NCBI GenBank assembly: GCA_023512345.1
Contig: JAILZT010000002.1
Location: 434,001-498,000, forward strand
Source: Paenibacillus sp.
Lineage (GTDB): Bacteria; Bacillota; Bacilli; Paenibacillales; Paenibacillaceae
Direction: 5' to 3'
Length of the DNA stretch: 64,000 nucleotides
Shown: piece by piece, positions 1-9,375 of the stretch
How positions within the stretch are numbered: the first letter of the stretch is position 1
Layout: every line of letters starts with the position of its first letter
Program-made: the position numbers and the translations under genes
The notes under the pieces: generated by a model
What the model was told of the DNA's origin: nothing
What the model saw: the letters and a program-made list of their open reading frames with translations, nothing else
Databases searched by the model: none

Positions 1-659
1 AATCCCAGAAGATCCTCTGCAGCAGCCCCCATTCCAAAAAAGCCCACTGCCTCAATCACTCCCTTGGCTTATGTATAGGGATGTGCGCGGGCGGAGAGGC
101 GCTTGAGAAGTACAATGAAATTATAGATCGAATCATCGCATTACTGAATGGAACGGATACTAGTATCCTGATCGATATGGAGAATCAAATGAACGAGGCT
201 GCGGAGAAGTATGACTTTGAGACTGCGGCCAAATACCGGGATCTTGCCGGGGCGGTCAGTTCACTGCTACAGAAAGAGAAGGTCATCGGCTTCGCAGAGG
301 AGAACAAAAACATTGTAGTTATGGAGCCTATCAACGATCATACCCTCAAGCTTATTCTTATCAAAGGCAGCCGCATCCTCTTTCGTGCAAAGATTGAAAC
401 GGTGCCTTTAGACCTGCAACAGCTGTATAACGATATACAGTCAGCCATATCAGACAACTTCAGGGATCAATCGCTGGATTCCCCGGGAACCATCAGCCGT
501 CACAAGATCGACGAAGCCCAAATCATCTACAGCTATTTAAAAAACAGCACCGGCAGTTATCTCATCATTCCTGAGGAATGGCTAAACGTAGAGAACCCCA
601 TCGAATTGAATGAAGCCGTTCACGGTCTTTTGAAGAGCTATTTTAATCTCGAGCATTAA
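1..659 (+). CDS. UvrC-like excinuclease, C-terminal part (5' end outside window)
   Basis: The reading frame is open from base 3, so the first ATG at 81 is not the start; the gene begins before the window. The residues encoded before 81 include a Cys-rich stretch (CLNHSLGLCIGMCAGG) that resembles the UvrC segment following the GIY-YIG nuclease domain. It is followed by a UVR motif (EAAEKYDFETAAKYRDL), the helical hairpin by which UvrC meets UvrB. The remainder lacks the RNase H-like and HhH domains of full UvrC, so the family is probably the short UvrC-like nucleases rather than uvrC itself. Its stop overlaps the 3' end of the convergent reductase gene by 17 bp. Family placement is good; DNA repair function is inferred. 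Confidence 0.8.
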   Translation, partial: SQKILCSSPHSKKAHCLNHSLGLCIGMCAGGEALEKYNEIIDRIIALLNGTDTSILIDMENQMNEAAEKYDFETAAKYRDLAGAVSSLLQKEKVIGFAEENKNIVVMEPINDHTLKLILIKGSRILFRAKIETVPLDLQQLYNDIQSAISDNFRDQSLDSPGTISRHKIDEAQIIYSYLKNSTGSYLIIPEEWLNVENPIELNEAVHGLLKSYFNLEH

Positions 660-1212
660 CTCCATAATGAAGCAGAACAATTCCAGAGGCGAAGCTCCTT
701 GTATCTAGCAGCTGAAGCTTATGACTTGTGACATCTTTAAAAAGAGGCTTGCCCCCACCAACAACCACTGGCGTTAGAAGGAGTAAGTACTCGTCAATCA
801 ACCCTTCATTCGTAAGCTGCTGCACAATCGTGCCGCTCCCAAAAATAGTGATATCAGCACCCTTGCTATCTTTCAGTTTTCTTACTTCCTCAACTAGATT
901 ACCGCTACATAGCTTGGAATTCTCCCAGGAAACTTCTTCTAGAGTGGTTGAAAACACCATCTTAGTCATCTGATTCAATTCTTCAGCCATCAGCCGGGCT
1001 CCTTCAGGAGCATTGGGATTCTTGGCTACCCCAGGCCAGTAACCTTCGAACATCTGATAAGTTAATCTTCCAAAAAGTATCGTGTCAGGATTCATCATCT
1101 CATGCGAGGCTTTGTCCACTTCAGGGTCATGAATAAACCAATCGATCGCTCCGTTCGGGCCCGCATAATAACCATCAATAGAGACACTGTTAAATACAAC
1201 AATCTTCCTCAT
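643..1212 (-). CDS. Dihydrofolate-reductase-fold protein (RibD C-terminal family)
   Basis: A 189-residue protein starting MRKIVVFNSVSIDGYYAG, the N-terminal strand and loop typical of the RibD_C/YyaP-like dihydrofolate reductase superfamily. Also seen are DTILFGRLTYQMF and, near the end, TPVVVGGGKPLF, which in this fold contact NADPH. The ATG at 1212 is chosen over the upstream in-frame ATG at 1251 because AAAGGGTGA lies eight to nine bases before it. These stand-alone proteins are usually NADPH-dependent reductases of unknown substrate; they are not the housekeeping folA. The 3' end overlaps the convergent UvrC-like gene. Confidence 0.85.
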   Translation of the reverse strand: MRKIVVFNSVSIDGYYAGPNGAIDWFIHDPEVDKASHEMMNPDTILFGRLTYQMFEGYWPGVAKNPNAPEGARLMAEELNQMTKMVFSTTLEEVSWENSKLCSGNLVEEVRKLKDSKGADITIFGSGTIVQQLTNEGLIDEYLLLLTPVVVGGGKPLFKDVTSHKLQLLDTRSFASGIVLLHYGVNARD

Positions 1213-1296
1213 ACTGTCACCCTTTCTGGAATGTATGTTACGATGCATCAACGACTGAATCTGTTCCTTTAGATGATATCTCTTTTTGAGAAAACA

Positions 1297-1338
1297 TAAA
1301 AGGTGACCCCCTCCTCATTTTTCGAGGAAGCGATCACC
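1297..1338 (-). terminator. Rho-independent terminator of the mannanase gene
   Basis: On the minus strand GGTGA and TCCTC pair with GAGGA and TCACC around a short A-rich loop, followed by TTTT. It lies 34 bp past the stop of the large SLH enzyme and before the reductase gene. Confidence 0.7.
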
Positions 1339-1371
1339 ATTCTTAGCAAAACTTTGATCTTTGGTTTTGTA

Positions 1372-4300
1372 TTACAAATTTAATAGTCTATAAATCACGA
1401 CCGCCGCTTCTGCACGTGTGGATAATCCATCAGGATTGAACCGGTTGTTGCTTCCGACTACTACGCCTAGACTTGAGGCTAATGCAACACCTTCGGATAA
1501 GGAGGAATGTATAGATGCCGCATCCTCAAACTTCGCTAATGCTGCTGCAGTTTCAGAAGTGTTTTTATAGCCTTTAACCATTTCCAAAGCCCTTGCAGAG
1601 AGGGTTGCCATTTCTGCGCGGCTAATCGTTGCATTTGGCTCAAAAGTCGACGTTGTGCGTCCATTGATGATTCCGGCCTTGGCAGCTGCAGCCACTGAGG
1701 AACCAAACCAATCGCCAGCTTTTACATCATTAAAGGTTGCAACAGCTGATGCATCCTCTAAATGGAATGCTTTTACGATCATTGCAGCGAATTCAGCACG
1801 CGTTACCTTATCATTAGGGGCGAAAAGGCCCGCAGCCTTGCCTTGAACAATGCCTTTGGCAGCCGTGTAACTAATTTCTTTGCCTGCCCATGCTTGAACA
1901 CTGGCCGTATCGCTGAATTCAACTTTATTCTCTACAACGACATAGGTTGAGAATGATTTCCGCTCACTCTCAAAATATTTACCTTCAGCATTGTATTTAC
2001 CTCCATAAAATTCAAGCTTGTTATCCACAATTTTTGCTAATACAAGAAGATCTGTATTCATACCGTCAGCATTAGCTATAGGGAGCTTAACAATGACTGG
2101 CTTAATAAAGGTTACAGGGTTATTCGAAGCATCCAAAAATTCAAAGTTATAAACGTCTGAAGCTACTTTGAAAGTAGTTGCCTTAGCAGCTGTTGAAGGT
2201 GGTAGTTGGTCAATAACCAAAGTTGTATTTCCTTTGAATTGATCTACATCGACTGACAATGTAACTCCGTTGACCTTAACAGCTATCTTATCCATTCCTG
2301 CATCCTTCGCCTGCTGCACAAAAGATAATGGTATGGACACTTCTGTGTTTTTTGATGTCTGATCACCCAACTCCAAAGTAACAATCACCTTAGCTTTTGC
2401 AGCATTTGCATGCACGGCTTGTAATTTGGCATTTAGTTTGTCTGCCTGATCTTTAACCGTTTTGAATAAACTTACAAAAGTCTTCGGATCTAGTTCAAGC
2501 TTCGCCTTATCACCTGTTACTTTTATAGATTTGGAAACATCAATGACTGATGTTTTCTCGATGGCATCCTGCACAGCCTGAGTTGATAGCACTTTATCCA
2601 AGGCTTTGATAATCTCTGTGTCCATCCCCGGTGCAAGCAACAAATTTGGCATTGGAGGAGTTACTGCGACTGGTGCTTGAGGGGTCGCATCTGTTCCAGG
2701 ATTTGGAACAGGAGGTCCTGGAGGCGTCTCCCCCTCTTTTACATAACTTGGAGCTACTTCCGTATAGGGAGCGCTCGTCATAATTAGAAATGTACTCGCA
2801 GCCTTAATATCCTGAATAGATTTAGTATCTCCTACCCACTTGTTGAACTTCATCCCTGGTTTAGGAGGAGTTGCTGTTAGCGTAATCTTTTCCCCAACCT
2901 CGTGGATTCCTGTGACATCCCCGCCCTCAACATACAAATAGGATGCCTTGTCAGTTCTAAATGGCGAAGCTGGCAACCCCTCTTTGTTGTACAGATTTCC
3001 AATAGGAGCATCATTCCAGTTGTATCTTACAGCCACCGGAGCGCTAACTTGTTCCGAAGACACGACTACCTTGTCTCCTTCTACCCGCGCATCAGCCCAA
3101 TAGAACTTGCCGTCTGAGCCGGCGATTGCGAAGCCTTTGAGATTCCCCGATGCATCTAATTGAACGGAATCCAGGCCTGTTTTTACACCTGCCATCAATC
3201 CGGTACCTTTATGATCGAACGATAGAGTAATAGCATTCCCTGTCGTTGTCATGGATTGATAGATTGGACCGGAATACACTACAGGTTGGTTATAGAATTT
3301 ACCCAGGACACTCATTGCACCCCGGATGCCAACATCCTGCTTATTGGTAGGATGAATATCTGCCGGATTTCCCACATCAGTAGTAACCACCAACGTAGTT
3401 CGATCATCATTGAGCACGGTATTTAACTGAGCTTCACGGATAACCGGAAGACCAGGATTTCCATCATCCTGTGCTGGATTGTCTTCGCTTTGAATCGTTC
3501 CGTAGGCAGATATCTGAAAGATTGTAAATGTTAATTGATTATTGTTAAAGGTTGAACGCCAATCTTCGATCAGCTTCGGCAAGGCTTGGTTGTGACGATA
3601 CTCACCCCAGTTGCTTTCTCCCTGATACCATAACACTCCCTTCAGTTTGTAAGGAGCTACAGGAGCGATCATCCCGTTATATAACGCAGTCGGAGAGGTC
3701 GCTATTTCCATATTAACAGCACCTGATCTAATATCGTTCGAAGACTGAACTAATGAAGGCATGGTCTGTAATGTTTCATAGCTGGTCCAATTCTCTGCTT
3801 TTGTACCTCCGACAGCAGAGAATATAATGCCAACAGGAATGCCCGTTTCCTGATTTAATTCGCGGGCGAAGAAATATCCTACTGCAGATAGATTGGCCGC
3901 TGTGTCCGGAGTCGTCACCTGCCACTTGGCTTGACTATCGATCAACGATACAGGATACCGACTTGTTTGTTCAGGAATCGTAATAAAGCGTATATCAGAA
4001 TGGTTAGCATTGCTGATTTCACTTTGTGCATTAGTGGCTTCAGACAATTTAAAGGCCATGTTGGATTGTCCGGATGCAAGATATACATCACCAAAGAGGA
4101 CATTCGTGTAGGTGATTGTCTCCGTTCCATCAGTAACCGTTATCGTATGTTGGCCACCGGCCGGATACACTCCGAGTTCGACCTTCCATTGACCCTTGGA
4201 ATTGGCATTGCTGGTCAAGGTTTTATCGTCGATTACGACGGTCACAGAGGTACCAGGCTCCTGCCAGCCGCTAATTTCAGCTTCTTTATCCCTTTGCAGA

Positions 4301-7300
4301 ATCATATTGCTGCTGAACATAGGGTTCACTAAAGGTTTTCCGATATAAGCAGGCGTAACAGTGTAAGGAATGGTAGTGCTAACCGCTTGGAAGTCTGCAC
4401 TGGATCCGATCTGACGGGCGTATACCTTCAGTTCATACTCGCCCGGTGCAGGCGGAAGCCATATATAAGTAAAACTTTTACTGTATTCGTTCAAATCTGT
4501 CCATTCACCATCGGACTTTTTGACCAGAAAACGATATTCAGCAGCGCTATTAGCTAGCCCCGTAAGCGTAACCGGTACGTCCACAGGTCCGGAAGTGCCT
4601 TCTTCCGTATTCAAATCAACATGGGTTAATAACCCACCGCCACCACTTATCTTGATATAGTCTACATCCATCCATCCCCAGCTATTGGTGATGTCAATGG
4701 TGTTCATCCCTGCCTTCAATTCATACTGGCCCAGTATGGCGTCCTTCCATTCGGAGGTTTCTTTAAACGTATAATCGGCCAATTTCTCATCATTTAGGGA
4801 CACGGTATTTACTTTCGATCCGCCAATTGTTTTGTATCGGATAGAAATTCTATAAGTTCCACCCACAGCCACATCGGCATTAATTCTCAAATTGTCTCCG
4901 CCTGCATCAAAGCCCGTCACAAAGCCGTTACCAGAGTATCCATTCTCTTCTGTAGATACCGTTACGCCCGTTAAGGTCCCCTTCTCCGCCTCATACTTGA
5001 GAGAGCTATACAGATCTTTAGGAAGTTCATCCTTCGTTATCACGTATTCGCTATTGTATACCTTATTAATATGCTCCAGAGAATTCTGTTTGCCGTCTCT
5101 AATAAAATGACCACTCCATGTACTGAAGAAACTCCAATCTGCCTTATAGGACTGCAGCAAATCCGGATCGGGGATTGGACCATTTTCGGCGAGTGCTACA
5201 ACTTTCTTATCATTAACTAAGGACACCACGCTGTCATACTTAGCAATACTTGGGTTATAGTCGCCCTCAGGACTGTAAATATCTACGCTGGCAATATCCA
5301 CGACATCATCACCCGGGTACCATTCTGGACTCTCAGAGTTCCATACCCAGATCAAGTTATTCAGCTTATGCACATTCGTCAAACGATCGTACACCAGATG
5401 GTACAGTTGCTTAGTCGCTTCTGGTCCTTTGGATCCCCACCAGAACCATCCACCTTGCGCTTCGTGGAGCGGTCTCCATAGAACAGGAACGTTCGCATCC
5501 TGAAGACGCTTCAGTTGTACAGCAATAGCATCGATATCCCTTACAAGCAGCTGGTAATCCTCTGAATCTGGGTTATCCATCGCATACTTTACATCAAAGC
5601 TGGTTGCATATTCGTAGAAACCTCTCCACCATTCTTTTTCCGGCACGTCATAAAGACCTTTCGGTGCGTTCCAGTGCCATGCGAGGGCAACTATCCCCCC
5701 CTGCTGGTACCATCCGATCATCTTTTCAACTTCTGTTGAGGTAGCCCCACGTTCCACTCGGGAAGGTGTATAGTCGATGAGATCCGAACTGAAAATAGCT
5801 GGATACTTACCCGTCTGTTCATGAATCCATTCGACCTCTTCCAGATTTTGCTGACCGGAAATAATATTCTTTCCATAACGGTCCACCATGTAATTAATCA
5901 GCGCTCTTGCTTCCGGTGTAGCGTTCGGATTCACAAGCGAGCTTTCAATATCATGAGCCTGCGCCTCAGCTGCAGGAGTCAGCTTAACATAATCGATATT
6001 GTACCAACCCCAATGAGGTTTGAACTCGATGGTATTCTCGCCGACGTTCAGCATAGCCTTGCCACCTGATACCTCTTTGAACTCAGTCGTGGGTTCAAAA
6101 TGGACTTCACTTGTTTCACCATTCACCACCATTTGGCTGAACTTATCCCCATATGGAGCACTGAAACCAACCGCAATGTCATACATTCCTGCGGCAGTCG
6201 CATTATACGTGAGTTTTAGTGAGCCCTCTTGCTTAAAATTCGCATAACCTGTTCCAGAGAACCCAGTTCCCGAAGTGCCTATCGTAACATCTCCCGTCAT
6301 TATTCCATCCTCTGCTTCCAACTTACTGCTGACAGCAGGCGGGTTGGCAAGTTCAACCTTAATGTATTCAATACCATAATAGCCCCACTCTCGCGTGAAT
6401 TTAACCGTATTCGTACCGGCATTCAGCATGACTTTGCTTGCCAGTTTCTCATTTACCACGGTTCCTTCTGCAGGAGCATCAAGCGTGATTCCCCCGACGC
6501 CCATGTCATTGACAACCAGACCGGTATTTTTACTCCCGTAACCACTTGGAATATAGTAGCCTACGCTCAACTTATAAAGATCTGCCTTGTCCACGTCAAC
6601 ATTGAATGTTGCAGTACCGTCTACATCTGTAGAGTTTGGATCCTCACTATAAAAGAAGGATACATAACCTTCACCGGCGTAAAGGTCATCCCCATCTTGC
6701 GGGGTAGCGCGCTTTTCAACCCCGTAGCCATTCAGGACCGCGTCTTTGTAGGTAACTACAGTTACGCTCGCCCCTGGAGGAGGCGTTATTGGAGGAGTAA
6801 CCACTTCCCCTCTAAGCTTTAACCGTACATTATCCAAGTAGATCGGACCACTGTACGTCAGCGCCGAGTTTTTAGCCAACTGCACAACGAATTGTTTTTG
6901 TGTTAATGCCGCCGAAATGGAAGCGGTCTCATGAATCACAACGTATTCGTTATTGTTAATGGCTGTCTTCTCAACTTCAGAAATCGTCCGTTCGCTGAAT
7001 CCCAGATTTGCCCACGGTCCATTCATAGCCGTACCTACCGCGAATTTCCCTCCGAATGAAGCGGGTACATACACGTCGTAAGTTACAGATTCATAGCTAC
7101 CAACCGCAGCGGCCAGCTCTACAGTCAGTGCCGCCTCTTCCCACTCGGAATCACCGCCCAAGGGTGCATAATCAGTATTTATCTTAAGAGAATATGAGTT
7201 GCCTTGGACCGATAAATCCTGACTTACGGATAATGGATCTATTGCTGCAAAACCCTCGCCCCACCCTTTATTCCAGCCCTTCGTTGTACCCTCTTCGAAA

Positions 7301-7431
7301 TCGTAGACAATGTCGGCTGTAGTCTGCGCACTTGCTACTGGTTTAGGTGGAACAAACAATGAACCTAACAATGAACCTAACAAAGAAAAACATAATAGTA
7401 TCGAAATTTTTCTTTTATTCCATTGCGACAC
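1372..7431 (-). CDS. Giant SLH-anchored GH26 mannanase / SGNH carbohydrate esterase
   Basis: A 2019-residue exported protein. Order: signal peptide (1-36); CBM27-like module (about 40-208); proline linker; two CBM35-like modules (about 222-365 and 370-490); GH26 catalytic domain (about 500-805) with acid/base E657 in WRPLHEAQGGW and nucleophile E749 in ALAENGP; a third CBM35-like module (810-930); an Ig-like domain; a sialate-O-acetylesterase-family SGNH domain (about 1035-1500) with S1123 in GQSNM and D1358/H1360 in DIHPTN; a bacterial repeat domain with proline linker; an unassigned beta-rich region; three SLH domains (1839-2019). The start is GTG with GGGAGG seven bases before. Known families imply beta-mannan cleavage and deacetylation at the cell wall; substrate is inferred. 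No frameshift seen. Monocistronic. Confidence 0.9.
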   Translation of the reverse strand: MSQWNKRKISILLCFSLLGSLLGSLFVPPKPVASAQTTADIVYDFEEGTTKGWNKGWGEGFAAIDPLSVSQDLSVQGNSYSLKINTDYAPLGGDSEWEEAALTVELAAAVGSYESVTYDVYVPASFGGKFAVGTAMNGPWANLGFSERTISEVEKTAINNNEYVVIHETASISAALTQKQFVVQLAKNSALTYSGPIYLDNVRLKLRGEVVTPPITPPPGASVTVVTYKDAVLNGYGVEKRATPQDGDDLYAGEGYVSFFYSEDPNSTDVDGTATFNVDVDKADLYKLSVGYYIPSGYGSKNTGLVVNDMGVGGITLDAPAEGTVVNEKLASKVMLNAGTNTVKFTREWGYYGIEYIKVELANPPAVSSKLEAEDGIMTGDVTIGTSGTGFSGTGYANFKQEGSLKLTYNATAAGMYDIAVGFSAPYGDKFSQMVVNGETSEVHFEPTTEFKEVSGGKAMLNVGENTIEFKPHWGWYNIDYVKLTPAAEAQAHDIESSLVNPNATPEARALINYMVDRYGKNIISGQQNLEEVEWIHEQTGKYPAIFSSDLIDYTPSRVERGATSTEVEKMIGWYQQGGIVALAWHWNAPKGLYDVPEKEWWRGFYEYATSFDVKYAMDNPDSEDYQLLVRDIDAIAVQLKRLQDANVPVLWRPLHEAQGGWFWWGSKGPEATKQLYHLVYDRLTNVHKLNNLIWVWNSESPEWYPGDDVVDIASVDIYSPEGDYNPSIAKYDSVVSLVNDKKVVALAENGPIPDPDLLQSYKADWSFFSTWSGHFIRDGKQNSLEHINKVYNSEYVITKDELPKDLYSSLKYEAEKGTLTGVTVSTEENGYSGNGFVTGFDAGGDNLRINADVAVGGTYRISIRYKTIGGSKVNTVSLNDEKLADYTFKETSEWKDAILGQYELKAGMNTIDITNSWGWMDVDYIKISGGGGLLTHVDLNTEEGTSGPVDVPVTLTGLANSAAEYRFLVKKSDGEWTDLNEYSKSFTYIWLPPAPGEYELKVYARQIGSSADFQAVSTTIPYTVTPAYIGKPLVNPMFSSNMILQRDKEAEISGWQEPGTSVTVVIDDKTLTSNANSKGQWKVELGVYPAGGQHTITVTDGTETITYTNVLFGDVYLASGQSNMAFKLSEATNAQSEISNANHSDIRFITIPEQTSRYPVSLIDSQAKWQVTTPDTAANLSAVGYFFARELNQETGIPVGIIFSAVGGTKAENWTSYETLQTMPSLVQSSNDIRSGAVNMEIATSPTALYNGMIAPVAPYKLKGVLWYQGESNWGEYRHNQALPKLIEDWRSTFNNNQLTFTIFQISAYGTIQSEDNPAQDDGNPGLPVIREAQLNTVLNDDRTTLVVTTDVGNPADIHPTNKQDVGIRGAMSVLGKFYNQPVVYSGPIYQSMTTTGNAITLSFDHKGTGLMAGVKTGLDSVQLDASGNLKGFAIAGSDGKFYWADARVEGDKVVVSSEQVSAPVAVRYNWNDAPIGNLYNKEGLPASPFRTDKASYLYVEGGDVTGIHEVGEKITLTATPPKPGMKFNKWVGDTKSIQDIKAASTFLIMTSAPYTEVAPSYVKEGETPPGPPVPNPGTDATPQAPVAVTPPMPNLLLAPGMDTEIIKALDKVLSTQAVQDAIEKTSVIDVSKSIKVTGDKAKLELDPKTFVSLFKTVKDQADKLNAKLQAVHANAAKAKVIVTLELGDQTSKNTEVSIPLSFVQQAKDAGMDKIAVKVNGVTLSVDVDQFKGNTTLVIDQLPPSTAAKATTFKVASDVYNFEFLDASNNPVTFIKPVIVKLPIANADGMNTDLLVLAKIVDNKLEFYGGKYNAEGKYFESERKSFSTYVVVENKVEFSDTASVQAWAGKEISYTAAKGIVQGKAAGLFAPNDKVTRAEFAAMIVKAFHLEDASAVATFNDVKAGDWFGSSVAAAAKAGIINGRTTSTFEPNATISRAEMATLSARALEMVKGYKNTSETAAALAKFEDAASIHSSLSEGVALASSLGVVVGSNNRFNPDGLSTRAEAAVVIYRLLNL

Positions 7432-7498
7432 GGGCTTACCTCCCTGATATTTTTTTGTCCATCGCCGATTTTAAACGGGATGTCTTCTCCATTCTACA

Positions 7499-7512
7499 TT
7501 GAAGCGTTTTCA
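7499..7512. promoter_or_regulatory. Candidate cre (CcpA) site upstream of the mannanase
   Basis: TTGAAGCGTTTTCA matches the cre consensus TGWAANCGNTNWCA at 12 of 14 positions, including the central CG. It lies about 70 bp before the GTG start. Carbon catabolite control of a polysaccharide hydrolase would be expected, but this is one motif match only. Confidence 0.45.
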
Positions 7513-7558
7513 TAAACAATATAAGTTAGGGAAATTTTTGAATAATTTATGTTTGGTG

Positions 7559-7588
7559 AACATAACAAAATAGGTTTTTTGTTATGTT
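7559..7588. repeat. Perfect 12-bp inverted repeat upstream of the mannanase
   Basis: AACATAACAAAA and TTTTGTTATGTT are perfect arms around a six-base loop. A further CATAACAAAATAA copy lies at about 7613. It sits upstream of the likely promoter, so an operator or a terminator-like structure are both possible. Confidence 0.6.
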
Positions 7589-7654
7589 ACATAGAGGATG
7601 AAAACTTATATATCATAACAAAATAACTAAAATTATTATGTTCGTGTTTCTTTC

Positions 7655-7850
7655 ACATGGGGCTGGGGGATGCTTGGGGTAGGGGCGGATGCGGGGGCTG
7701 GGGTACGTGATGCGGAATATGCGGGGGATCAGGGGAGTGTAGGGATTGTAGAGAATGTTTTTGGGGATGGGGGGATACGCTATGGATGGGAGCCGGGGAA
7801 TGTGGGATATGCTGGATATGTTGGATATGCGGGATATGCGGGAATGCGTA
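7655..7850. repeat. G-tract cluster and 9-bp tandem repeat
   Basis: The plus strand carries runs of four or five G at 7659, 7665, 7676, 7682, 7693 and 7700 with loops of two to seven bases, a canonical G-quadruplex pattern, and more G runs to about 7770. From 7804 to 7845 there is a degenerate 9-bp repeat (GGATATGYK, four to five copies). Open frames across it are low-complexity (GYAGYVGYAGYAG on plus) and lack a convincing SD site, so I do not call a gene. Between 7432 and 8282 no gene is supported. Confidence 0.6.
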
Positions 7851-7920
7851 TGTGTAGTAGGTGGGCAGATAAGTTCATCCACGTCAAAACGATTTAGTAA
7901 CTAACTTTGGGTATTGTATC

Positions 7921-8125
7921 AAACTCGGGAGATTCTTACGGACTCAGGTGACCCTATTTGATTAAAATACTCACATTCCGCATGCATACGGACTCAGATG
8001 CACCTATTTAGGCTAAAAGGGCTTAATTACGGCTTGTGAAGAACAAATAACGTCTTCTGAGTCCGCATGGACTTCAAGTCAGCCATTTGTGCAACATTAA
8101 GGGCTCTGGAGTCCGTAAGCAGTTT
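7921..8125. repeat. Palindromic intergenic repeat array, family A, copy 1
   Basis: Two direct units at 7936 and 7986 (core TACGGACTCAG followed by CCTATTT) and two inverted units at 8053 and 8104 (core CTGAGTCCGCATGG / CTGGAGTCCGTAAG). The second half can pair with the first. The same 2+2 layout is found at 29545-29743. Confidence 0.7.
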
Positions 8126-8282
8126 GATCCCTTGGGTTCGGCGGCTGGCTAGTTACATTTATTTTAGTTACTATAGAATATTTCAGCACTTACATAAGCG
8201 TATGTATTCAGTTATACTTTTTCCAGTTAGATTACTTCTACATTAATCGCCGGGTACCCAATACTAAGGAGGATATTCATAC

Positions 8283-9200
8283 ATGAGAACTATGAAACTA
8301 GGAACCAGTAGTTTAGAGGTGCCGGTTGTTGCAGTCGGCTGCATGCGTATAAATTCGCTGGACAAGAGTGAGGCGGAGCAATTTGTTCAAACCGCTCTCG
8401 ATGAGGGTGCAAATTTCTTTGACCATGCCGATATATACGGTGCTGGTGCCTGTGAGGAAATATTCGCGGATGCCATCCATATGAATGAAAGTATTCGTGA
8501 AAAGATCATTCTACAATCTAAATGTGGCATTCGGCAGGGAATGTTCGACTTTTCTAAAGAACATATTCTAGATTCAGTTGATGCTATCTTGAAGCGCTTG
8601 AGAACCGATTACCTGGATATTCTGCTTCTGCATCGTCCAGATACATTGGTAGAACCAGAAGAGGTAGCCGAAGCTTTTGATCTTCTTGAAAGTTCCGGAA
8701 AAGTGCGGCATTTCGGCGTTTCCAATCAGACTCCTATGCAGATCCAGTTACTAAAGAAATTCGTGAAGCAGCCACTTGTTGCCAATCAGCTCCAGTTAAG
8801 CATCACTAACGCCAACATGATCTCCCAAGGATTTAATGTGAATATGGAGAATGAAGCCGCCGTTAACCGTGATGGCCTCATATTGGATTATTGCAGACTG
8901 AATGATATCACGATTCAGCCTTGGTCTCCATTTCAGTATGGATTCTTTGAAGGCGTTTTCCTTGGAAGCGACAAATTCCCCGATTTGAATCAAAAGATCG
9001 ATGAAATCGCCAGTAAATATGAGGTAAGCAACACGACAATTGCTATCGCGTGGCTGTTGCGCCATCCTGCACACATGCAACCGGTCATAGGCACCATGAA
9101 TATTGATCGGTTAAAGGATTGCATTCAAGCTGGCGATGTCCATCTCACTCGCGAAGATTGGTATGCGATCTACCGTGCAGCAGGTAATGTACTTCCCTAA
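8283..9200 (+). CDS. Aldo/keto reductase (YdhF-like)
   Basis: A 305-residue (beta/alpha)8 NADPH-dependent oxidoreductase. The catalytic tetrad is visible: D47 in FFDHADIYG, Y52, K80 in LQSKCG and H117 in LLHRPD. The C-terminal PVIGTMNIDRLKDC is the cofactor-binding segment of the family. Overall it resembles E. coli YdhF-type enzymes, whose physiological substrate is not known. The start is set by AAGGAGG eleven bases before the ATG. It is monocistronic, with its own terminator just downstream. Confidence 0.93.
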   Translation: MRTMKLGTSSLEVPVVAVGCMRINSLDKSEAEQFVQTALDEGANFFDHADIYGAGACEEIFADAIHMNESIREKIILQSKCGIRQGMFDFSKEHILDSVDAILKRLRTDYLDILLLHRPDTLVEPEEVAEAFDLLESSGKVRHFGVSNQTPMQIQLLKKFVKQPLVANQLQLSITNANMISQGFNVNMENEAAVNRDGLILDYCRLNDITIQPWSPFQYGFFEGVFLGSDKFPDLNQKIDEIASKYEVSNTTIAIAWLLRHPAHMQPVIGTMNIDRLKDCIQAGDVHLTREDWYAIYRAAGNVLP

Positions 9201-9229
9201 ACATATCGTATGAATAAACCGTTAAAGAT

Positions 9230-9275
9230 AAAGTAACCTCCAATCTTCATTGGACAGAGGTTGCTTTATTTTTTT
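9230..9275 (+). terminator. Terminator of the aldo/keto reductase gene
   Basis: AAAGTAACCTC pairs perfectly with GAGGTTGCTTT and is followed by a T run. Confidence 0.85.
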
Positions 9276-9375
9276 GCAGAAAAGTATTCCTATGTATACT
9301 GCGGGAAGGAAATCAGTCTTAGCCAAACGAATATTAGTAAAGCTCACACTTTATGACCGGAGGGAATTAAACTTT

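Noticed and set aside
6229-6822. 197-codon plus-strand frame within the mannanase gene
   Set aside because: Antisense shadow of the CBM35-like modules; no SD or protein similarity.
7613-7897. Open frames on both strands in the G-rich region
   Set aside because: Low-complexity products produced by the repeat; no SD or family match.
9250-9375. 42-residue N-terminal extension of the chemotaxis receptor
   Set aside because: Begins inside the preceding terminator and lacks an SD; ATG at 9376 has one.
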